Of a stretch of 64,000 nucleotides of DNA, positions 51,541 through 62,600 are shown piece by piece. A program made the translations under genes and the position numbers. The notes below the pieces were generated by a model. The model saw only the letters and a program-made list of their open reading frames with translations. It ran no database searches and was not told the origin of the DNA. Every line of letters starts with the position of its first letter. Position 1 is the stretch's first letter. Source of the DNA: Plectrocnemia conspersa (lineage: Eukaryota; Arthropoda; Insecta; Trichoptera; Polycentropodidae); assembly GCA_009617715.1 (NCBI GenBank), contig VTFK01000263.1:62001-126000 (forward strand), given 5' to 3'.

Positions 51541-51575
51541 CAGGGGTGGGCGAACTTTTTTATTTATTACCTAAA
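51541..51575 (+). mobile_element. hAT-like terminal sequence
   Basis: CAGGGGTGGGCGAACTTTTT is the typical CAGGGGT..AACTTTTT start of many hAT superfamily ends. The preceding 8 bases TTGTACAG would be the target copy; the matching far end was not found. Confidence 0.4.
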
Positions 51576-52410
51576 ATATATTTATTTATATGCGCATCGA
51601 CATAATCAAAAGGTGTCATTTACACGAATTAAAAAAAATATAATTGAAAAAATAAAAAAAAGAATTTGTATAAAAATAAATATATTCCTACTGTCGATTA
51701 AAAGGCTAATGATAGAGAAGTGTCGAACATAATCCCAACTATGTATTTGTTATTAATTCGTTTAAAAATATTAATAAATAGTTTAAAGAAATCTATTGTA
51801 ACGTAAAACTAACGTATTCCTTACCTAAACAACAAGAATATGCAAGAATTATGGACGTCCATGATGCTTTAATTAATAATAATCTCTACATATTTTAATT
51901 CCAGAATCCATAAAAAGAAATATTTTAAAAAAATACAATTTTGTTGGTTGAATTAAATGTTGAATTTGATTTGTAAAATGTTCAATTTGGAGTATTTAAT
52001 CTGTATATTGGTTAATAAATATATATATTATTTTTATATTTAGGTTTTATCCTCCCGTTCATGTTATTTATAGTCTCGATATTTTGTCAAAGATGTCCTT
52101 TAGCATCTTTTAGATATAATTATTTTTGGTAAACTTTTTTTGATCATCTCAATGCAATCGTTCCTCCTATTTGCCCCGCGGTCTATTTTTTTTATCAAAA
52201 TTACATATACATATGTATGTGTGAAGATATGAAATTTTATAAAATAAAAATATAATAAGTGAAAAGTATTGTATTGATTAATTATAATATTTTAAATATT
52301 CGACACCACTCCATTATTAGCCTTAAAATCGGCAGTAGGTATACCTTGTTATATATTTATTTTTATACAAATTCCGCTTTAATTTTTTTCAATTATTTTT
52401 TTTTAATTTG

Positions 52411-52530
52411 CACAAATACCGCGCGATTATGTCGGCGCACAAATGATAGGCGGGCATATGCCGCTGCGCGATTATGTCTGCGTGCTTATGTTGGGGCACT
52501 TTTGTCCGACGCATAAAGTACGGGACACCA
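52411..52530. repeat. Degenerate 14-bp minisatellite, about eight units
   Basis: GC-rich units in AT-rich DNA, such as GCGCGATTATGTCG, GCGCACAAATGATAG, GCGGGCATATGCC, GCGCGATTATGTCT, GCGTGCTTATGTTG, GGGCACTTTTGTCC and GACGCATAAAGTAC. Unit length is 13-15 bp with a conserved GCG start and TTATGT-like middle. Confidence 0.65.
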
Positions 52531-55500
52531 TTATTTAAATTAAAATGCTTTATTCTATCTATTTATACTAAAAATCCAACTGTTAATATAAAAATTATAA
52601 AATAAATTTATATTATATTTTTTATATTTATTTTTCTAACTGCGATTTTCTGACTGCAATACGAATTATTGCTCGCAACACAAAGATTCGTTTCTTTATG
52701 GACTTGTTTTAACTCTAAACAATTTTCTTTAACTTTTTATGTAATATCATTTATGTCCGTTAAATCCTCATTACTCCCAAGAAATATTATTTCTGACAGG
52801 TCCACAAACAAAACGATAGATAATTGTTACAGTATTTCTCTCAGTGACAACAAAAGGCTTTTGAAAATTACTTGCTTTTTGTAGATGCGAGAGTTTATGA
52901 ATTATTTAGTAATTTTGTGCAGAAAAAATAAAATTATAAAATTCATATTTTAAACTATCACTATAGAAATAATTTTTTGTTACATTGCCTGACTTTTAAA
53001 TGACATTAAAAAATGCACTATACAATATAATATATATTTTATAAGTAGGTCATATGTATTAAATTGTTTACCAAAAACATGAAAAAGTTCTGAACTATTG
53101 CTTGTATTTGAATTTTAGTTTTAGATATGTCTTAATTTTATTTACATGAGCAATGCGTATTTAGAGCTGAAAATAAAACTACATTTAACTTCATTTTATT
53201 TTTATAAATAAAAAGCGGAAAAGAAGTAACAACCATTGGCATTAAAAAACAACCAAACTCCGATCGCGTAATTCAAACTGGCTCTGATGGCTGGTAGTTT
53301 TGTAATAAATTATTAGGGCTGTAAAATTAATTTGATTTTAATTACTAATGATTCTCGACTTCACATAGATATTATTGTATTCTGCTTACAATAGTGTGTA
53401 TAACTAAATATATAATGTTTAAATAACTCATAATTCATAACATCAAGAACAATTTGTTCACATTTATATAAGAAATGTATAAATTAAAAAATGATATTTT
53501 TTTATAACTAACTGTAAAATTAAATAAATAATTAAACCAGCCTGTATATACAATACAAATATGTGTATATGGTGAGAGTTAATAAAAGCCACAAATCAAA
53601 TAACCGCTGACTTTTTCCAAATCGCAATGATAGATTTATCGAATTGCATTCACCTACTCGAAAAGGCATCGCTCATACAAATTTTGCAATGCCAACACAG
53701 ACAAGGTCGAAACTGAAGAAGTTTTTTATCTGCGTCAGTGTGCAAAAAACGACCCGGACCCGTGACATTTCTTGGATAATTTTAAATTGAAATGGCGCTT
53801 CGATATATTGCATGGCGATAAATCGACGCGTGTTGCTATAGAGATAGAAAAAATCCTTCCGGTTCTCACATGTTGAGAATGGCATAACTATTTTTTTTAT
53901 TTGACACAATGCCCCATTAGATAATTCAAACACAGCTACATTATGCTTGCGAATTGTTCAGATATAATTAATTGCGATTCTATAACGTTGCGTAAACGTA
54001 AATGTCATGTGTAAAATTTTAAGATTGACTGGAGGTAAAAAATACTTTCTTTAAAATTATGTACATATAGATAATATCATATAAATGAATATAAAAAAGA
54101 TTTTATTTCTACATAAAGAAGGAATGTATAATTTTATTAACAAAAATAAATTATCAACTGCACTAAAAAATACATTTAAAATTTAATTGTTTAAGAAAGT
54201 GAAAGAAAGAAAATCGTTAAAACGTTTATATTTTAAATTCTAGAACATGTAGTTTAATCAACTCCTTCAAATTACGCCGAGACTGCCATAAGACATGTTC
54301 TACGTATTACGAGCTAGTGCCCCTCGGCCTCCGCCCCTCTCGACAACTCTAGAAAGTAGTCATATCACCAAACGTCCTCAACGATCAGACGTTTGCAACC
54401 GATCTTTATTACAATTTAATTATATTAAATTTAATAATATATTTTATATGTATAAAAAAAACCACAAAATATCAGTATTTTCTATACATATAGAGCATTA
54501 TATACTTACACGTTATATAAGGGCAAATAAATACTGTAATTTACCACCTATAAAATGTAGTAAATAAATAGTAAATTAATTTTTCAAAAAAAATATACGT
54601 ATTTTACTACAGTTGAATTATATATGTACATACTTATATATGTTGGTTTACAATAAAATATATTACACTACAAAAAAATGAATCGATACTTAAAAAGCTT
54701 TTTATAAACTGTAGAAAATATTTATTAGAAGAATAGTTCAGAGTAGCAAAAATTATCTATAAACAATCCTCTAGTGTCCAAATACTTAACATTAGAACAG
54801 CAAAAGATAATATGAAGCATCAAGGAATTATGGAGAATAATAAATTATCTAGAGAGATTTGCTAATTACATTTATCTTAATATTACTCCATTTTTTAAAG
54901 CTTAAAATCATTATTAACCAGTCATAAGGATATGATTATAAAGTATACATATTTCTGTATTATCTATTTAAATAATCAACGTTTAAGTCAAAGTCAGAAG
55001 TCTATCTTAATAATTTAGGGTATAGAGATTTATATTTAGCCACAAATTTGATTAGATTAATAAGAACAACATAATATAAGAATAATAATTTATACACAAT
55101 TTTATTTGTTTAAACGCATCAATTATTTAATGCTACAAAAAACATACTAAATTCATTTTTGTAAAAAAAACATTATACACAAAAAATTAAGAAAGTGTAC
55201 GATGTAATGAATCTGATTGAATGAATAAATATTTCTCAACAATTCTACGGTTTATTTTCAAATTAAAACGTGAAAAGTCTAACAATTAGTTATGTGCTTA
55301 AAATATTGTATAATTTGTTGTTTTCATAATAAATTTATATTTTTTATAATTTGATAAAGAATTAATATTTTTATATTAATTTTGCATGATATAATATAAT
55401 ACATAGTATAAGCTAAATGTATTAAACTTTAAGTTTCATCACTTATATTAAAATTCCATCTTTTTAACTTGAAAGTAGAATTGTAAGTATTTAAATAACT

Positions 55501-56099
55501 ACAAAAAATTCCCAGTATATTTTTTTGTATTTAATCATAGTGATGTAAAACGTAAATCGTGTAATTTGTTTTTTATGTTACTATAGTTAGTTTTTGTGAC
55601 GTCGTTTTTTCTTTTATTTTAAATTATTGCATATATATAATTTTATGATGTATTTTATAAAAAAAATATTATCTATATATTATAGTATGTTATTTAATAA
55701 TATTTTTGAAGCATTACATTTATTTATCATTGTGTAATTGTGTGATTTCTTAAGAATTGTATTATTATAATTTGTATAATAAAATATACGATTTTACATA
55801 GAATATTTCAAATATCAAAACTACGCCATAACATATTATTTAAGTAATAATATTTACGTATCTTACAAATTAAATCTCATGTAAAAAAATATATTTATTT
55901 TACAAAGCAACTTATTTATCTATAAATAAAAGCTTAAAATAAATAAAATTCAGAGATAAAGATAAACGTTAATATCAGATTTGACGTATTAAAAAATAAC
56001 AAATCAATGTGTCATGATTGCCATTATGCAAACAATAATTAACATTTAAGAAAATAATTAGAAATCAGTTATAGTGCACACCTAAAATAGATAAGCAAT
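52531..56099. other. Intergenic DNA, no gene seen
   Basis: AT-rich. Frames of up to 90 codons have no domain. A GC-richer patch at about 54270-54400 has no assigned feature. Confidence 0.45.
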
Positions 56100-56598
56100 A
56101 TCCCATATTTTTTCCAGCTCCTCCTAGCTATCACCAAAAACAACTTTGTGTTTGGCAAGCTTGTTAAGAATATGAATGGTTTAAAGCTAGCAGCCGAAAG
56201 TCACCGAGCATTGAAGGGTTGTCGACACCGCCCCTTGGAAACTTTAAAAAGTGCTTCATTAAGTAGACAACGAATGAATCGTATTACAGCGCTCCTAGAA
56301 AAAAGGCACTAGGATACAAATACTAATATGACCCGTACTCCTTGTAGAGATATCTCAGAAGTTTTCTTTAAAATCTCTCCAACAACAAAGAGTACTTCGC
56401 TGCACTCGAATTCAAGACAATAGCGCCATATTCGATGACACATTCGAGGACGAGAATATATAAATTATTAAAGTAACACACGCTCCGCATGACCAACCCG
56501 AGCATCATCGACGCTTTCATAAAAAACTTTTTCTTGAAATTTCTTAAGAAATAAGATAGCATTATTCTACATTTTTTTAAAGTTATTGAAAATAGCAC
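56100..56598 (-). pseudogene. LINE reverse transcriptase C-terminal relic
   Basis: The minus strand from 56598 reads MLFSITLKKCRIMLSY, continues through MLGLVMRSVCYFNNLYILVL and ECVIEYGAIVLNSSAAKYSL, then LLERF, stop, RKLLRYLYKEYGSY. After two more stops, KHFLKFPRGGVDNPSMLGDF follows. This is the post-catalytic region of non-LTR reverse transcriptases (the S-V-x-E-Y-x-x-x-x-W..LLERxQRKFLRY..L-L-R-G..D-N-P pattern). The element runs toward lower coordinates and is broken by at least four stops. It lies 0.7 kb upstream of CDA2, opposite in direction, and is unrelated to the + strand LINE relic at 47147. Confidence 0.75.
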
Positions 56599-57180
56599 TA
56601 TCTACGTCTAATTAATATGAAAAAAAATTATCGGTTAAAATTATACAACTAAAAACACATTTGTATGATCAACTCAATATTGAATTTTTAGTTTTAATAT
56701 AAAATTTTGTAGGTAACTTATATATTTTTAAATTTTGTAGTTAATTTTATAATAAATAATATATGCATATTCATACATATTTTTTTTCATTTTTATTGTT
56801 TTGAGAATACATGAGATTAGCAATGATTTTCTCAAATTTTTTGATAAATAGAAATATGAAAACGCCATTATTATATAAAGACTTTTTATTTACTATTTTT
56901 AATTGATATCAAAATAATTAGTAAAAGCAAATATTAAATTAAATTCAATAATATTATTTTACTCGCGGTATGTGTTTATTATATTATCAACGTTAAAAAA
57001 ACAACGCGAAATTTTCACCAACACGTAATGTTAAGGCGATAATTGAATCGGTTTTTAACACAAACTGCTAAACCCTGATCAAATGTCTCAACTTGATCAA
57101 ATTGGCTTTCTATTTCGCAATCAATACTTCTAGCGTGCATATGTGGCAAGGTCACTCATTTTTCTAAGTACCTATTAACA
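56599..57180. other. CDA2 distal 5' flank
   Basis: AT-rich to about 57000, then of rising complexity. No gene seen. Confidence 0.5.
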
Positions 57181-57339
57181 CCCGAGTAAAAGTTTTTCTA
57201 GACGTTTCCGCGTCCGCCGATTCATCCCCCCTGGTGCAATTTTCTTGAATTGAGCAACAGCGTGCGCATGCGCGCTGATAAAATGGGCAAAGCGGAGGGC
57301 CGATCGCCCCAGCCACAGCTCAGTCTTCCAGCAGCCGCC
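57181..57339 (+). promoter_or_regulatory. CDA2 promoter and leader
   Basis: GC-richer DNA ahead of the start codon. TCAGT at 57320-57324 fits the arthropod initiator; GATAAAA at 57277-57283 is a weak TATA-like element too far from that initiator. In-frame ATGs at 57268 and 57283 would add a hydrophilic N-terminus in front of the signal peptide. The ATG at 57340 is in near-perfect context (GCCGCCATGA) and gives a clean signal peptide, so it is preferred. Confidence 0.55.
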
Positions 57340-57394
57340 ATGAAGCGTGCCGCCCTCTTGCTGTGCTTCGCCATCTTCCTATTCACCGACGCAG
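57340..57394 (+). CDS. CDA2: CDA2 exon 1 (signal peptide)
   Basis: Encodes MKRAALLLCFAIFLFTDA, a basic start and hydrophobic core. It ends in phase 1 at GGTCAGT. Confidence 0.88.
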
Positions 57395-60300
57395 GTCAGT
57401 CAGCTATTATAATAAATAGCAATAAAGAACTGCATAGATTACTAAAGGCGCAGCGATCCACTTCCTTATTATTTATAAATATTTAATCTTTTTAAAGAGA
57501 TTTATAATATTTTAAAATAATTATTAGCTAATTAATCATATTTGATACTAATAAATTAAATAAAAATAGTTAATATTATATTAAAAAACAATAAAATGTT
57601 TTTTCACGAATCGGGTTTCGCGTGGATCTGCGCATCGATGTCTTTCCATACAAATATAGATCTAGGAGGAAAACTCTTTTTAAAAGCGATCTTTTGAATG
57701 TAATTCGGTCGTATTTTATACAATTAAAAACATAATTTGTGTTTCCAAATCTTATGCATCTCAAACATAATAACATTTGTCGCGCTTAACCCAGTTTTTT
57801 AATCGGTCGTTTCGTCATACGAATTTCGCCAGTACGCGCTATTAGCATACGCTCCAAAATTGTGCGAAAAGTGAAATTGCAAATATTTTTCCTTTATCGT
57901 CTCGTTACGAATCGCCGAGGGGAAAGTGTTGAAAATACATTATAAATTGCGCAACGCCTCCGCTTTTGTCGAACCCTCGGAGGGTCCGCCGCGGAACCAG
58001 TTTCGTTTAAGGAAAGCGAAATGTGACCTTACGCGATGACGACGGCATGGAAAGTGAGCTGGGCCCGTTACTCGGCGTTCTCGCTAGACCGGTAATTAAT
58101 TCATAGCTTCCGCGTAGTGTATAAAACGGCTTTCAAATCAATTTTTTGCACAAACTACAATAGCAAAAAAAATATGTTTCAGATGCTGTGCGTGTGAAGA
58201 GACAAGAAGACGACGATGGGCCGGATCAGACTCCCGAAGAGCTCTGCCATGACAGACCAGCCGATGAATACTTTAGGCTTTCAACAGATGGCGATTGTCG
58301 CGACGTCGTAAGGTATTATCCACTCGATTCTTTATATTCTTATCAAATATATGCTAAAGGAGAATCTAGGAAAGGCCAATCAATGATCATCGAGTGAGGA
58401 TCGAATTTAATCAGATGTAATGGTCCGTGTTATCCAGGTGTGATAAGGGAGCAGAGAATGGCGTGACTCGCCTTGCATCAGTGCGGTGCCCAGGAGGTCT
58501 GGCCTTCGATATCGATCGCCAAACTTGCGACTGGAAAACTAATGTTAAAAATTGCGACCAAATCGAAAGTAAGTCCCTTTGACTCCTCCAGAGGCGGGCA
58601 ATGTCGACAGCGTCCAACGGCAATGTCCGCTTCGCCTTGCTTTACCGTATCACTTATGCGCTCTTGTTTTCTTTCCGACCAGGTGTACTAGGTCAGGTCT
58701 TAAACAAATCACTTGCCCATCCGGATTGGCGTTTGATGTCGATAAACAAACTTGCGATTGGAAGGGTAAAGTGACGAACTGTGATAAATTGGAGAGTAAG
58801 TCTTTTTCAAAAAAAAAAGCAAAGTCCGGTTGGGACGTAGTTGGTTTGCAGTCGGGGCACAGTAGTTGAATCGCACGACAGTAGTTTATTTATTTATTTA
58901 TTTACCCCTAGAATGCATGTATTAGATTATATAAATAAAAAACAACAGATCTGAACAGCAACGATAGTACATGAAAGAAGGCAGAGTTACGCTGTCTTGG
59001 ATTAGCAAAAACTGGTTTTATCCACTCCCGTCCTCTACCTCCGCTTTCGTTTGCATTTTTTATTCTACTGACAATACTATACAATTAGCTTTCGATACTA
59101 AAACTCAAATTTAACTCTCATCGCATTCACGTCTTACACTTTCATCTCTACCCGCATCGACTTTCCTATAAGTTAGTTTTGGTTGTGGTTCTCTTCGTTT
59201 CACTTTTTCTTTCAACGAAATAATTTCACATCTCGGTAAAGAATATTCGAGCACATTTTACCGCATGCCCGAGAATGTATTATACTAATATAAGAATACT
59301 CTGCTTTGATATATTTTTAATACTATTATAAACATAAGACACTCGAAACTATGACAAATGTGTCGAATTTTCTACTTTTCGTTATTCTCAATAATTATGT
59401 AGTACTACTGAACTATTTATCGGCTTTTATCATTGTGTTTAATTCTGTTTCGATTTTTTTATATTTATTTTTATTAAATAATATTCACTTTACTTCTCAA
59501 TCTTAACTTTTCTTTTTTTTATTTAAAATTTTATCAGTCACACTCTTTTCCAGTTCTTGCTGGTACCAAAGACAGTTAAATCGCGCATAGGGCTAACTAT
59601 CATATTTTTGTTGGTATTAATTTTGCAAATCTTTTTTTAGAGCCAAGAAAAGTACTTCCAATCTTTAAGACCGACGAACCTAGATGTCCAGAAGGCAAGC
59701 TGTCCTGCGGTAACGGCGAGTGTATCGAAAAAGATCTCTTCTGCAACGGAAAACCTGATTGCAAGGATGAATCTGATGAAAATGCTTGCAGTAATTATAA
59801 CACTACACAATTAGTATATGAATCATATACGTTTAGTATATCATTGTATTGTTTTCAGCCGTTGAAACCGATCCTAATAGAGCTCCTGACTGCGATCCCA
59901 ACCAATGCACCCTTCCAGATTGCTTCTGTTCCGCTGACGGTACCCGCATTCCTGGCCAAATCGAGCCCAATCAAGTCCCTCAGATGATCACCATAACCTT
60001 TAACGGCGCCGTCAACGTAGACAACATCGATCTATACGAAGAGCTCTTCAACGGTAACAGGCAAAACCCCAACGGCTGCCAGATCAGAGGAACCTTCTTC
60101 GTTTCTCACAAATACACCAACTACTCCGCCGTTCAAGATCTCCACAGAAAAGGTCATGAAATCTCAGTCTTCTCTTTGACTCACAAGGACGATCCACAAT
60201 ACTGGAGCGGAGGTTCATATGATGACTGGCTCGCAGAAATGGCAGGAGGTCGTCTCATCGTTGAAAGATTCTCCAACATCAGCGATGGCTCCATCATTGG

Positions 60301-61015
60301 AATCAGAGCGCCTTACCTCAGAGTCGGCGGCAACAAGCAATTTGAAATGATGGCTGACCAATTCTTCGTATATGACGCTTCCATCACAGCATCTTTGGGA
60401 CGCGTACCCATCTGGCCGTATACGCTATATTTCCGTATGCCCCACAAATGCAACGGCAACGCTCACAACTGCCCATCTCGTTCTCACCCAGTCTGGGAAA
60501 TGGTCATGAACGAACTCGATCGTAGGGACGACCCAACCTTCGACGAATCCCTACCGGGTTGTCACATGGTCGACTCTTGCTCGAACATCCAAAGCGGCGA
60601 ACAGTTCGCCAGGTTGTTGCGTCACAACTTCAACCGCCACTTCAGTACCAACAGGGCTCCCCTCGGGCTTCACTTCCACGCCTCTTGGTTGAAATCCAAA
60701 AAGGAATTCAAAGAAGAACTCATCAAGTTCATCGAAGAGATGTTAGACAGGAACGACGTTTACTTCACCACCATGTTGCAAGTAATTCAATGGATGCAAA
60801 ATCCAACCGAGATCACCTCTTTAAGAGACTTCCAAGAGTGGAAAGAGAAATGCGACGTCAAGGGACAACCCTACTGCTCTCTTCCTAACGCGTGTCCTTT
60901 GACCACCCGCGAACTTCCAGGTGAGACCCTCCGTCTTTTTACCTGTATGGAATGTCCTAACAACTACCCGTGGATCCTTGACCCCACCGGTGAAGGTTTC
61001 AACGTAAAGAAGTAA
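57340..61015 (+). CDS. CDA2: Chitin deacetylase 2 (vermiform type) with alternative exons 3a/3b
   Basis: CDS joins 57340-57394, 58183-58312, either 58438-58568 (3a) or 58683-58795 (3b), 59641-59790 and 59859-61015. Products are 540 (3a) or 534 (3b) residues. Domains: signal peptide (1-18); RVKR dibasic site (22-25); CBM14 with six cysteines (40-101); LDLa (121-155) ending DESDENAC; NodB domain to the C-terminal LDPTGEGFNVKK. Motif 1 reads FNGA (N204, G205) instead of FDDA and motif 2 FSLTH (F260, H264) instead of HSITH, so the catalytic base, a metal-binding Asp and one metal-binding His are lost. RAPYLRVGG and LHFHASWL remain. It should bind chitin outside the cell and organise the matrix or assist CDA1; catalysis looks weak or absent. 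In this family vermiform and serpentine act together on tracheal and cuticle chitin. Sequons NYS and NIS are visible. Confidence 0.94.
57395..58182 (+). other. CDA2 intron 1
   Basis: 788 bp, GTCAGT..GTTTCAG. The second half (about 57780-58110) is GC-richer than most introns here and may hold regulatory sites (ACCGGT at 58089). Confidence 0.85.
58183..58312 (+). CDS. CDA2: CDA2 exon 2 (processing site, start of CBM14)
   Basis: Encodes DAVRVKRQEDDDGPDQTPEE, then the first two CBM14 cysteines (ELC, DGDC). It ends in phase 2 at AAG|GTATTA, so exons 3a and 3b must both begin with G to complete an Arg codon, and both do. Confidence 0.92.
58438..58568 (+). CDS. CDA2: CDA2 exon 3a (alternative)
   Basis: 131 bases, phase 2 to phase 1, acceptor TTATCCAG and donor GTAAGT. 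Supplies four CBM14 cysteines: CDKGAENGVTRLASVRC, then LAFDIDRQTCDWKTNVKNC. The loop between the third and fourth cysteine has 15 residues, six more than in 3b or CDA1. Confidence 0.9.
58683..58795 (+). CDS. CDA2: CDA2 exon 3b (alternative)
   Basis: 113 bases, phase 2 to phase 1, acceptor CTTTCCGACCAG and donor GTAAGT, 114 bp after exon 3a. Supplies the same half of the CBM14 domain as 3a: CTRSGLKQITCPSGLAFDV, then TCDWKGKVTNC. Its loop is nine residues, as in CDA1. Using both 3a and 3b, or neither, would throw exon 4 out of frame, so one of the two must be chosen. Confidence 0.88.
58796..59640 (+). other. CDA2 intron between exons 3b and 4
   Basis: 845 bp, GTAAGT..CTTTTTTTAG. Contains five TTTA repeats (58885-58904). 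No further alternative exon 3 was found in it. Confidence 0.8.
59641..59790 (+). CDS. CDA2: CDA2 exon 4 (LDLa)
   Basis: 150 bases, phase 1 to phase 1. Encodes a short linker and a complete LDLa module, TDEPRCPEGKLSCGNGEC to DCKDESDENAC, with the acidic calcium-binding residues intact. At the point where CDA1 has lost one base, this paralogue reads GAT CTC TTC TGC, which supports the repair inferred there. Confidence 0.93.
59859..61015 (+). CDS. CDA2: CDA2 exon 5 (deacetylase domain)
   Basis: After a 68-bp intron. 1157 bases carry the whole NodB domain, including substituted motif 1 (N204 at 60002-60004, G205 next) and motif 2 (F260 at 60170-60172). TAA at 61013-61015. In CDA1 the same region is split by an intron inside motif 2; CDA2 lacks it. 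Confidence 0.95.
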
Positions 61016-61160
61016 GGATATTTTAAATTATTTTACGTTTAAAAGACTGTCGAAATCCGTTATGTGTAAATATTTGTTATCACAACATCCTTTTATATAC
61101 TCATAAAAATATAAAATACTGGATTAAAAATCTTTTAATAAAAGGTCTCGCGTCTAGTCT
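61016..61160 (+). terminator. CDA2 3' untranslated region and polyadenylation signal
   Basis: AATAAA at 61137-61142, 122 bases after the stop codon, followed by a G/T-containing stretch. A second AATAAA lies at 61253-61258. Confidence 0.6.
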
Positions 61161-61735
61161 TGAACAACTTATAAAATGTATTCCATCCACCATACTTGCC
61201 CTTGAAACGTTAATGGTGACGCAACTATGTAATACATATTTTTAATTTTAATAATAAACTTGTAAAAAAAACAAATAAAAAGAAAAATAAAAATATTTTC
61301 GCCTATTTATTTCTACAATAATACACATTTATACTATACTAGCGAAGTTAGCGAGTGTACGAATACCCTCGAAGTTATCAAGTGTGCGGACCCTCAACTT
61401 TTTTGGTTTAAAATATTAATTTTGCTTCGTTCTGATTTTTTTAAATGTTTTTAAATTTAATAGTTCAAATTATATATTAAAACCATTGGGTAGCTGTGCG
61501 ATTTTCAATATAAATGGGAAGAGATCGCACGTGCGCTTCCGAGAGATATGCGGTTGATCCTAGTGCATTTTTTACTGTTACCGCATTACTACGTAAATTT
61601 TCTCACTACATAGACGAATATTTAGGATTTTCAATGCTAGTCAAAATGATTCAATCTATAAAAAACTACTTAACATTTTCAATTCATTTGAAAATAGATT
61701 TACAACTCAGCTAAATATTTCCAGAAGAAAACATT
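61161..61735. other. Intergenic DNA, no gene seen
   Basis: AT-rich except at 61510-61570 (GATCGCACGTGCGCTTCC). A 66-codon frame at 61514-61714 has no domain. Confidence 0.45.
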
Positions 61736-61970
61736 TTATATTATTTAAAGTTAGATGTGAAACTTAGATATTTAATGATAAAACTAAATAGTGTTATCAT
61801 TTAAGATTAACTTTAAAACTTAGCTAGACAATAATAAAACTAAACACTGTATTACGTTTTAAAATATGTTTGTAGCTTCAACATAAAAAATAACATTAAG
61901 ACGTAAAATTTTGTTATCATTTAAAAGTAGGTTGCAGTTTAAATAAATAATAATAATAAATAGCATCAGT
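61736..61970. repeat. Degenerate ~60-bp tandem repeat, four units
   Basis: Units begin TTAT(A/C)ATT or TATTACGTTT at 61736, 61794, 61850 and 61914 (spacings 58, 56, 64), each with a TTTAA(A/G) start, AAACTTAG-like middle and AATAATAAAACTAAA-like end. AT-rich, so similarity is partly compositional. Confidence 0.45.
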
Positions 61971-62440
61971 TACACATTCGCTCAAAAATATGACTGATAT
62001 TAAAAAATATTTTGTTAAACCTTACTGACGCTACAACACAATCGATTACCTATAGTTGGTGCAATGTGAGCGATTATAAGTCATTGATTGTGTTTAAAGC
62101 GTACTTTAGGTGTTTGAGGGCCCGTTTTCTTAAAATATTCATTTTTTTTAGATGCTATGTGTAAATAAAAAAGCCAGTTTTTAATTACATTTAATAATTA
62201 GAAAGAAACAATAAACTGCAAACATCGACCACCTAATCTGACCAAAAGTGGACAGTAAGCAAAATATGTGCTTTGAAAATATTAATAATTTTGATACCTT
62301 TGTCTAGTTTTATTAAAAAATATTTTAAACAAATCCACAATTTTTATATTATATTTAAAATTCCTTCTAAATTAAACATATTTTTCTGAAAAAATATGTT
62401 TTTTGAAAGTTGAAATTTTTTTGTGTTTTACAGTTTGAAT

Positions 62441-62600
62441 CGATAAAATCAATTGCAAAATCCAAACCGGGATTTCCCTTAAATGTCAAATTTGCTTACA
62501 TATGACAACTCTTCTGGCATCGATAAAATCAATTGCAAAATCCAAACCGGGATTTCCCTTAAATGTCAAATTTGCTTACATATGACAACTCTTCTGGCAT
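62441..62600. repeat. Perfect 80-bp tandem duplication
   Basis: Positions 62441-62520 and 62521-62600 are identical, base for base, both starting CGATAAAATCAATTGC and ending CTTCTGGCAT. No divergence at all, so either very recent or an assembly duplication. Confidence 0.95.

Noticed and set aside
57268..57339. In-frame upstream ATGs that would extend CDA2
   Set aside because: They put a hydrophilic segment before the signal peptide and lie upstream of the likely initiator at 57320; the ATG at 57340 has the better context.
60559..60888. 109-codon + strand frame overlapping CDA2 exon 5
   Set aside because: Frame-shifted shadow of the deacetylase coding sequence.
62441..62600. CRISPR-like or satellite array
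   Set aside because: Only two adjacent identical units without spacers; a simple tandem duplication.
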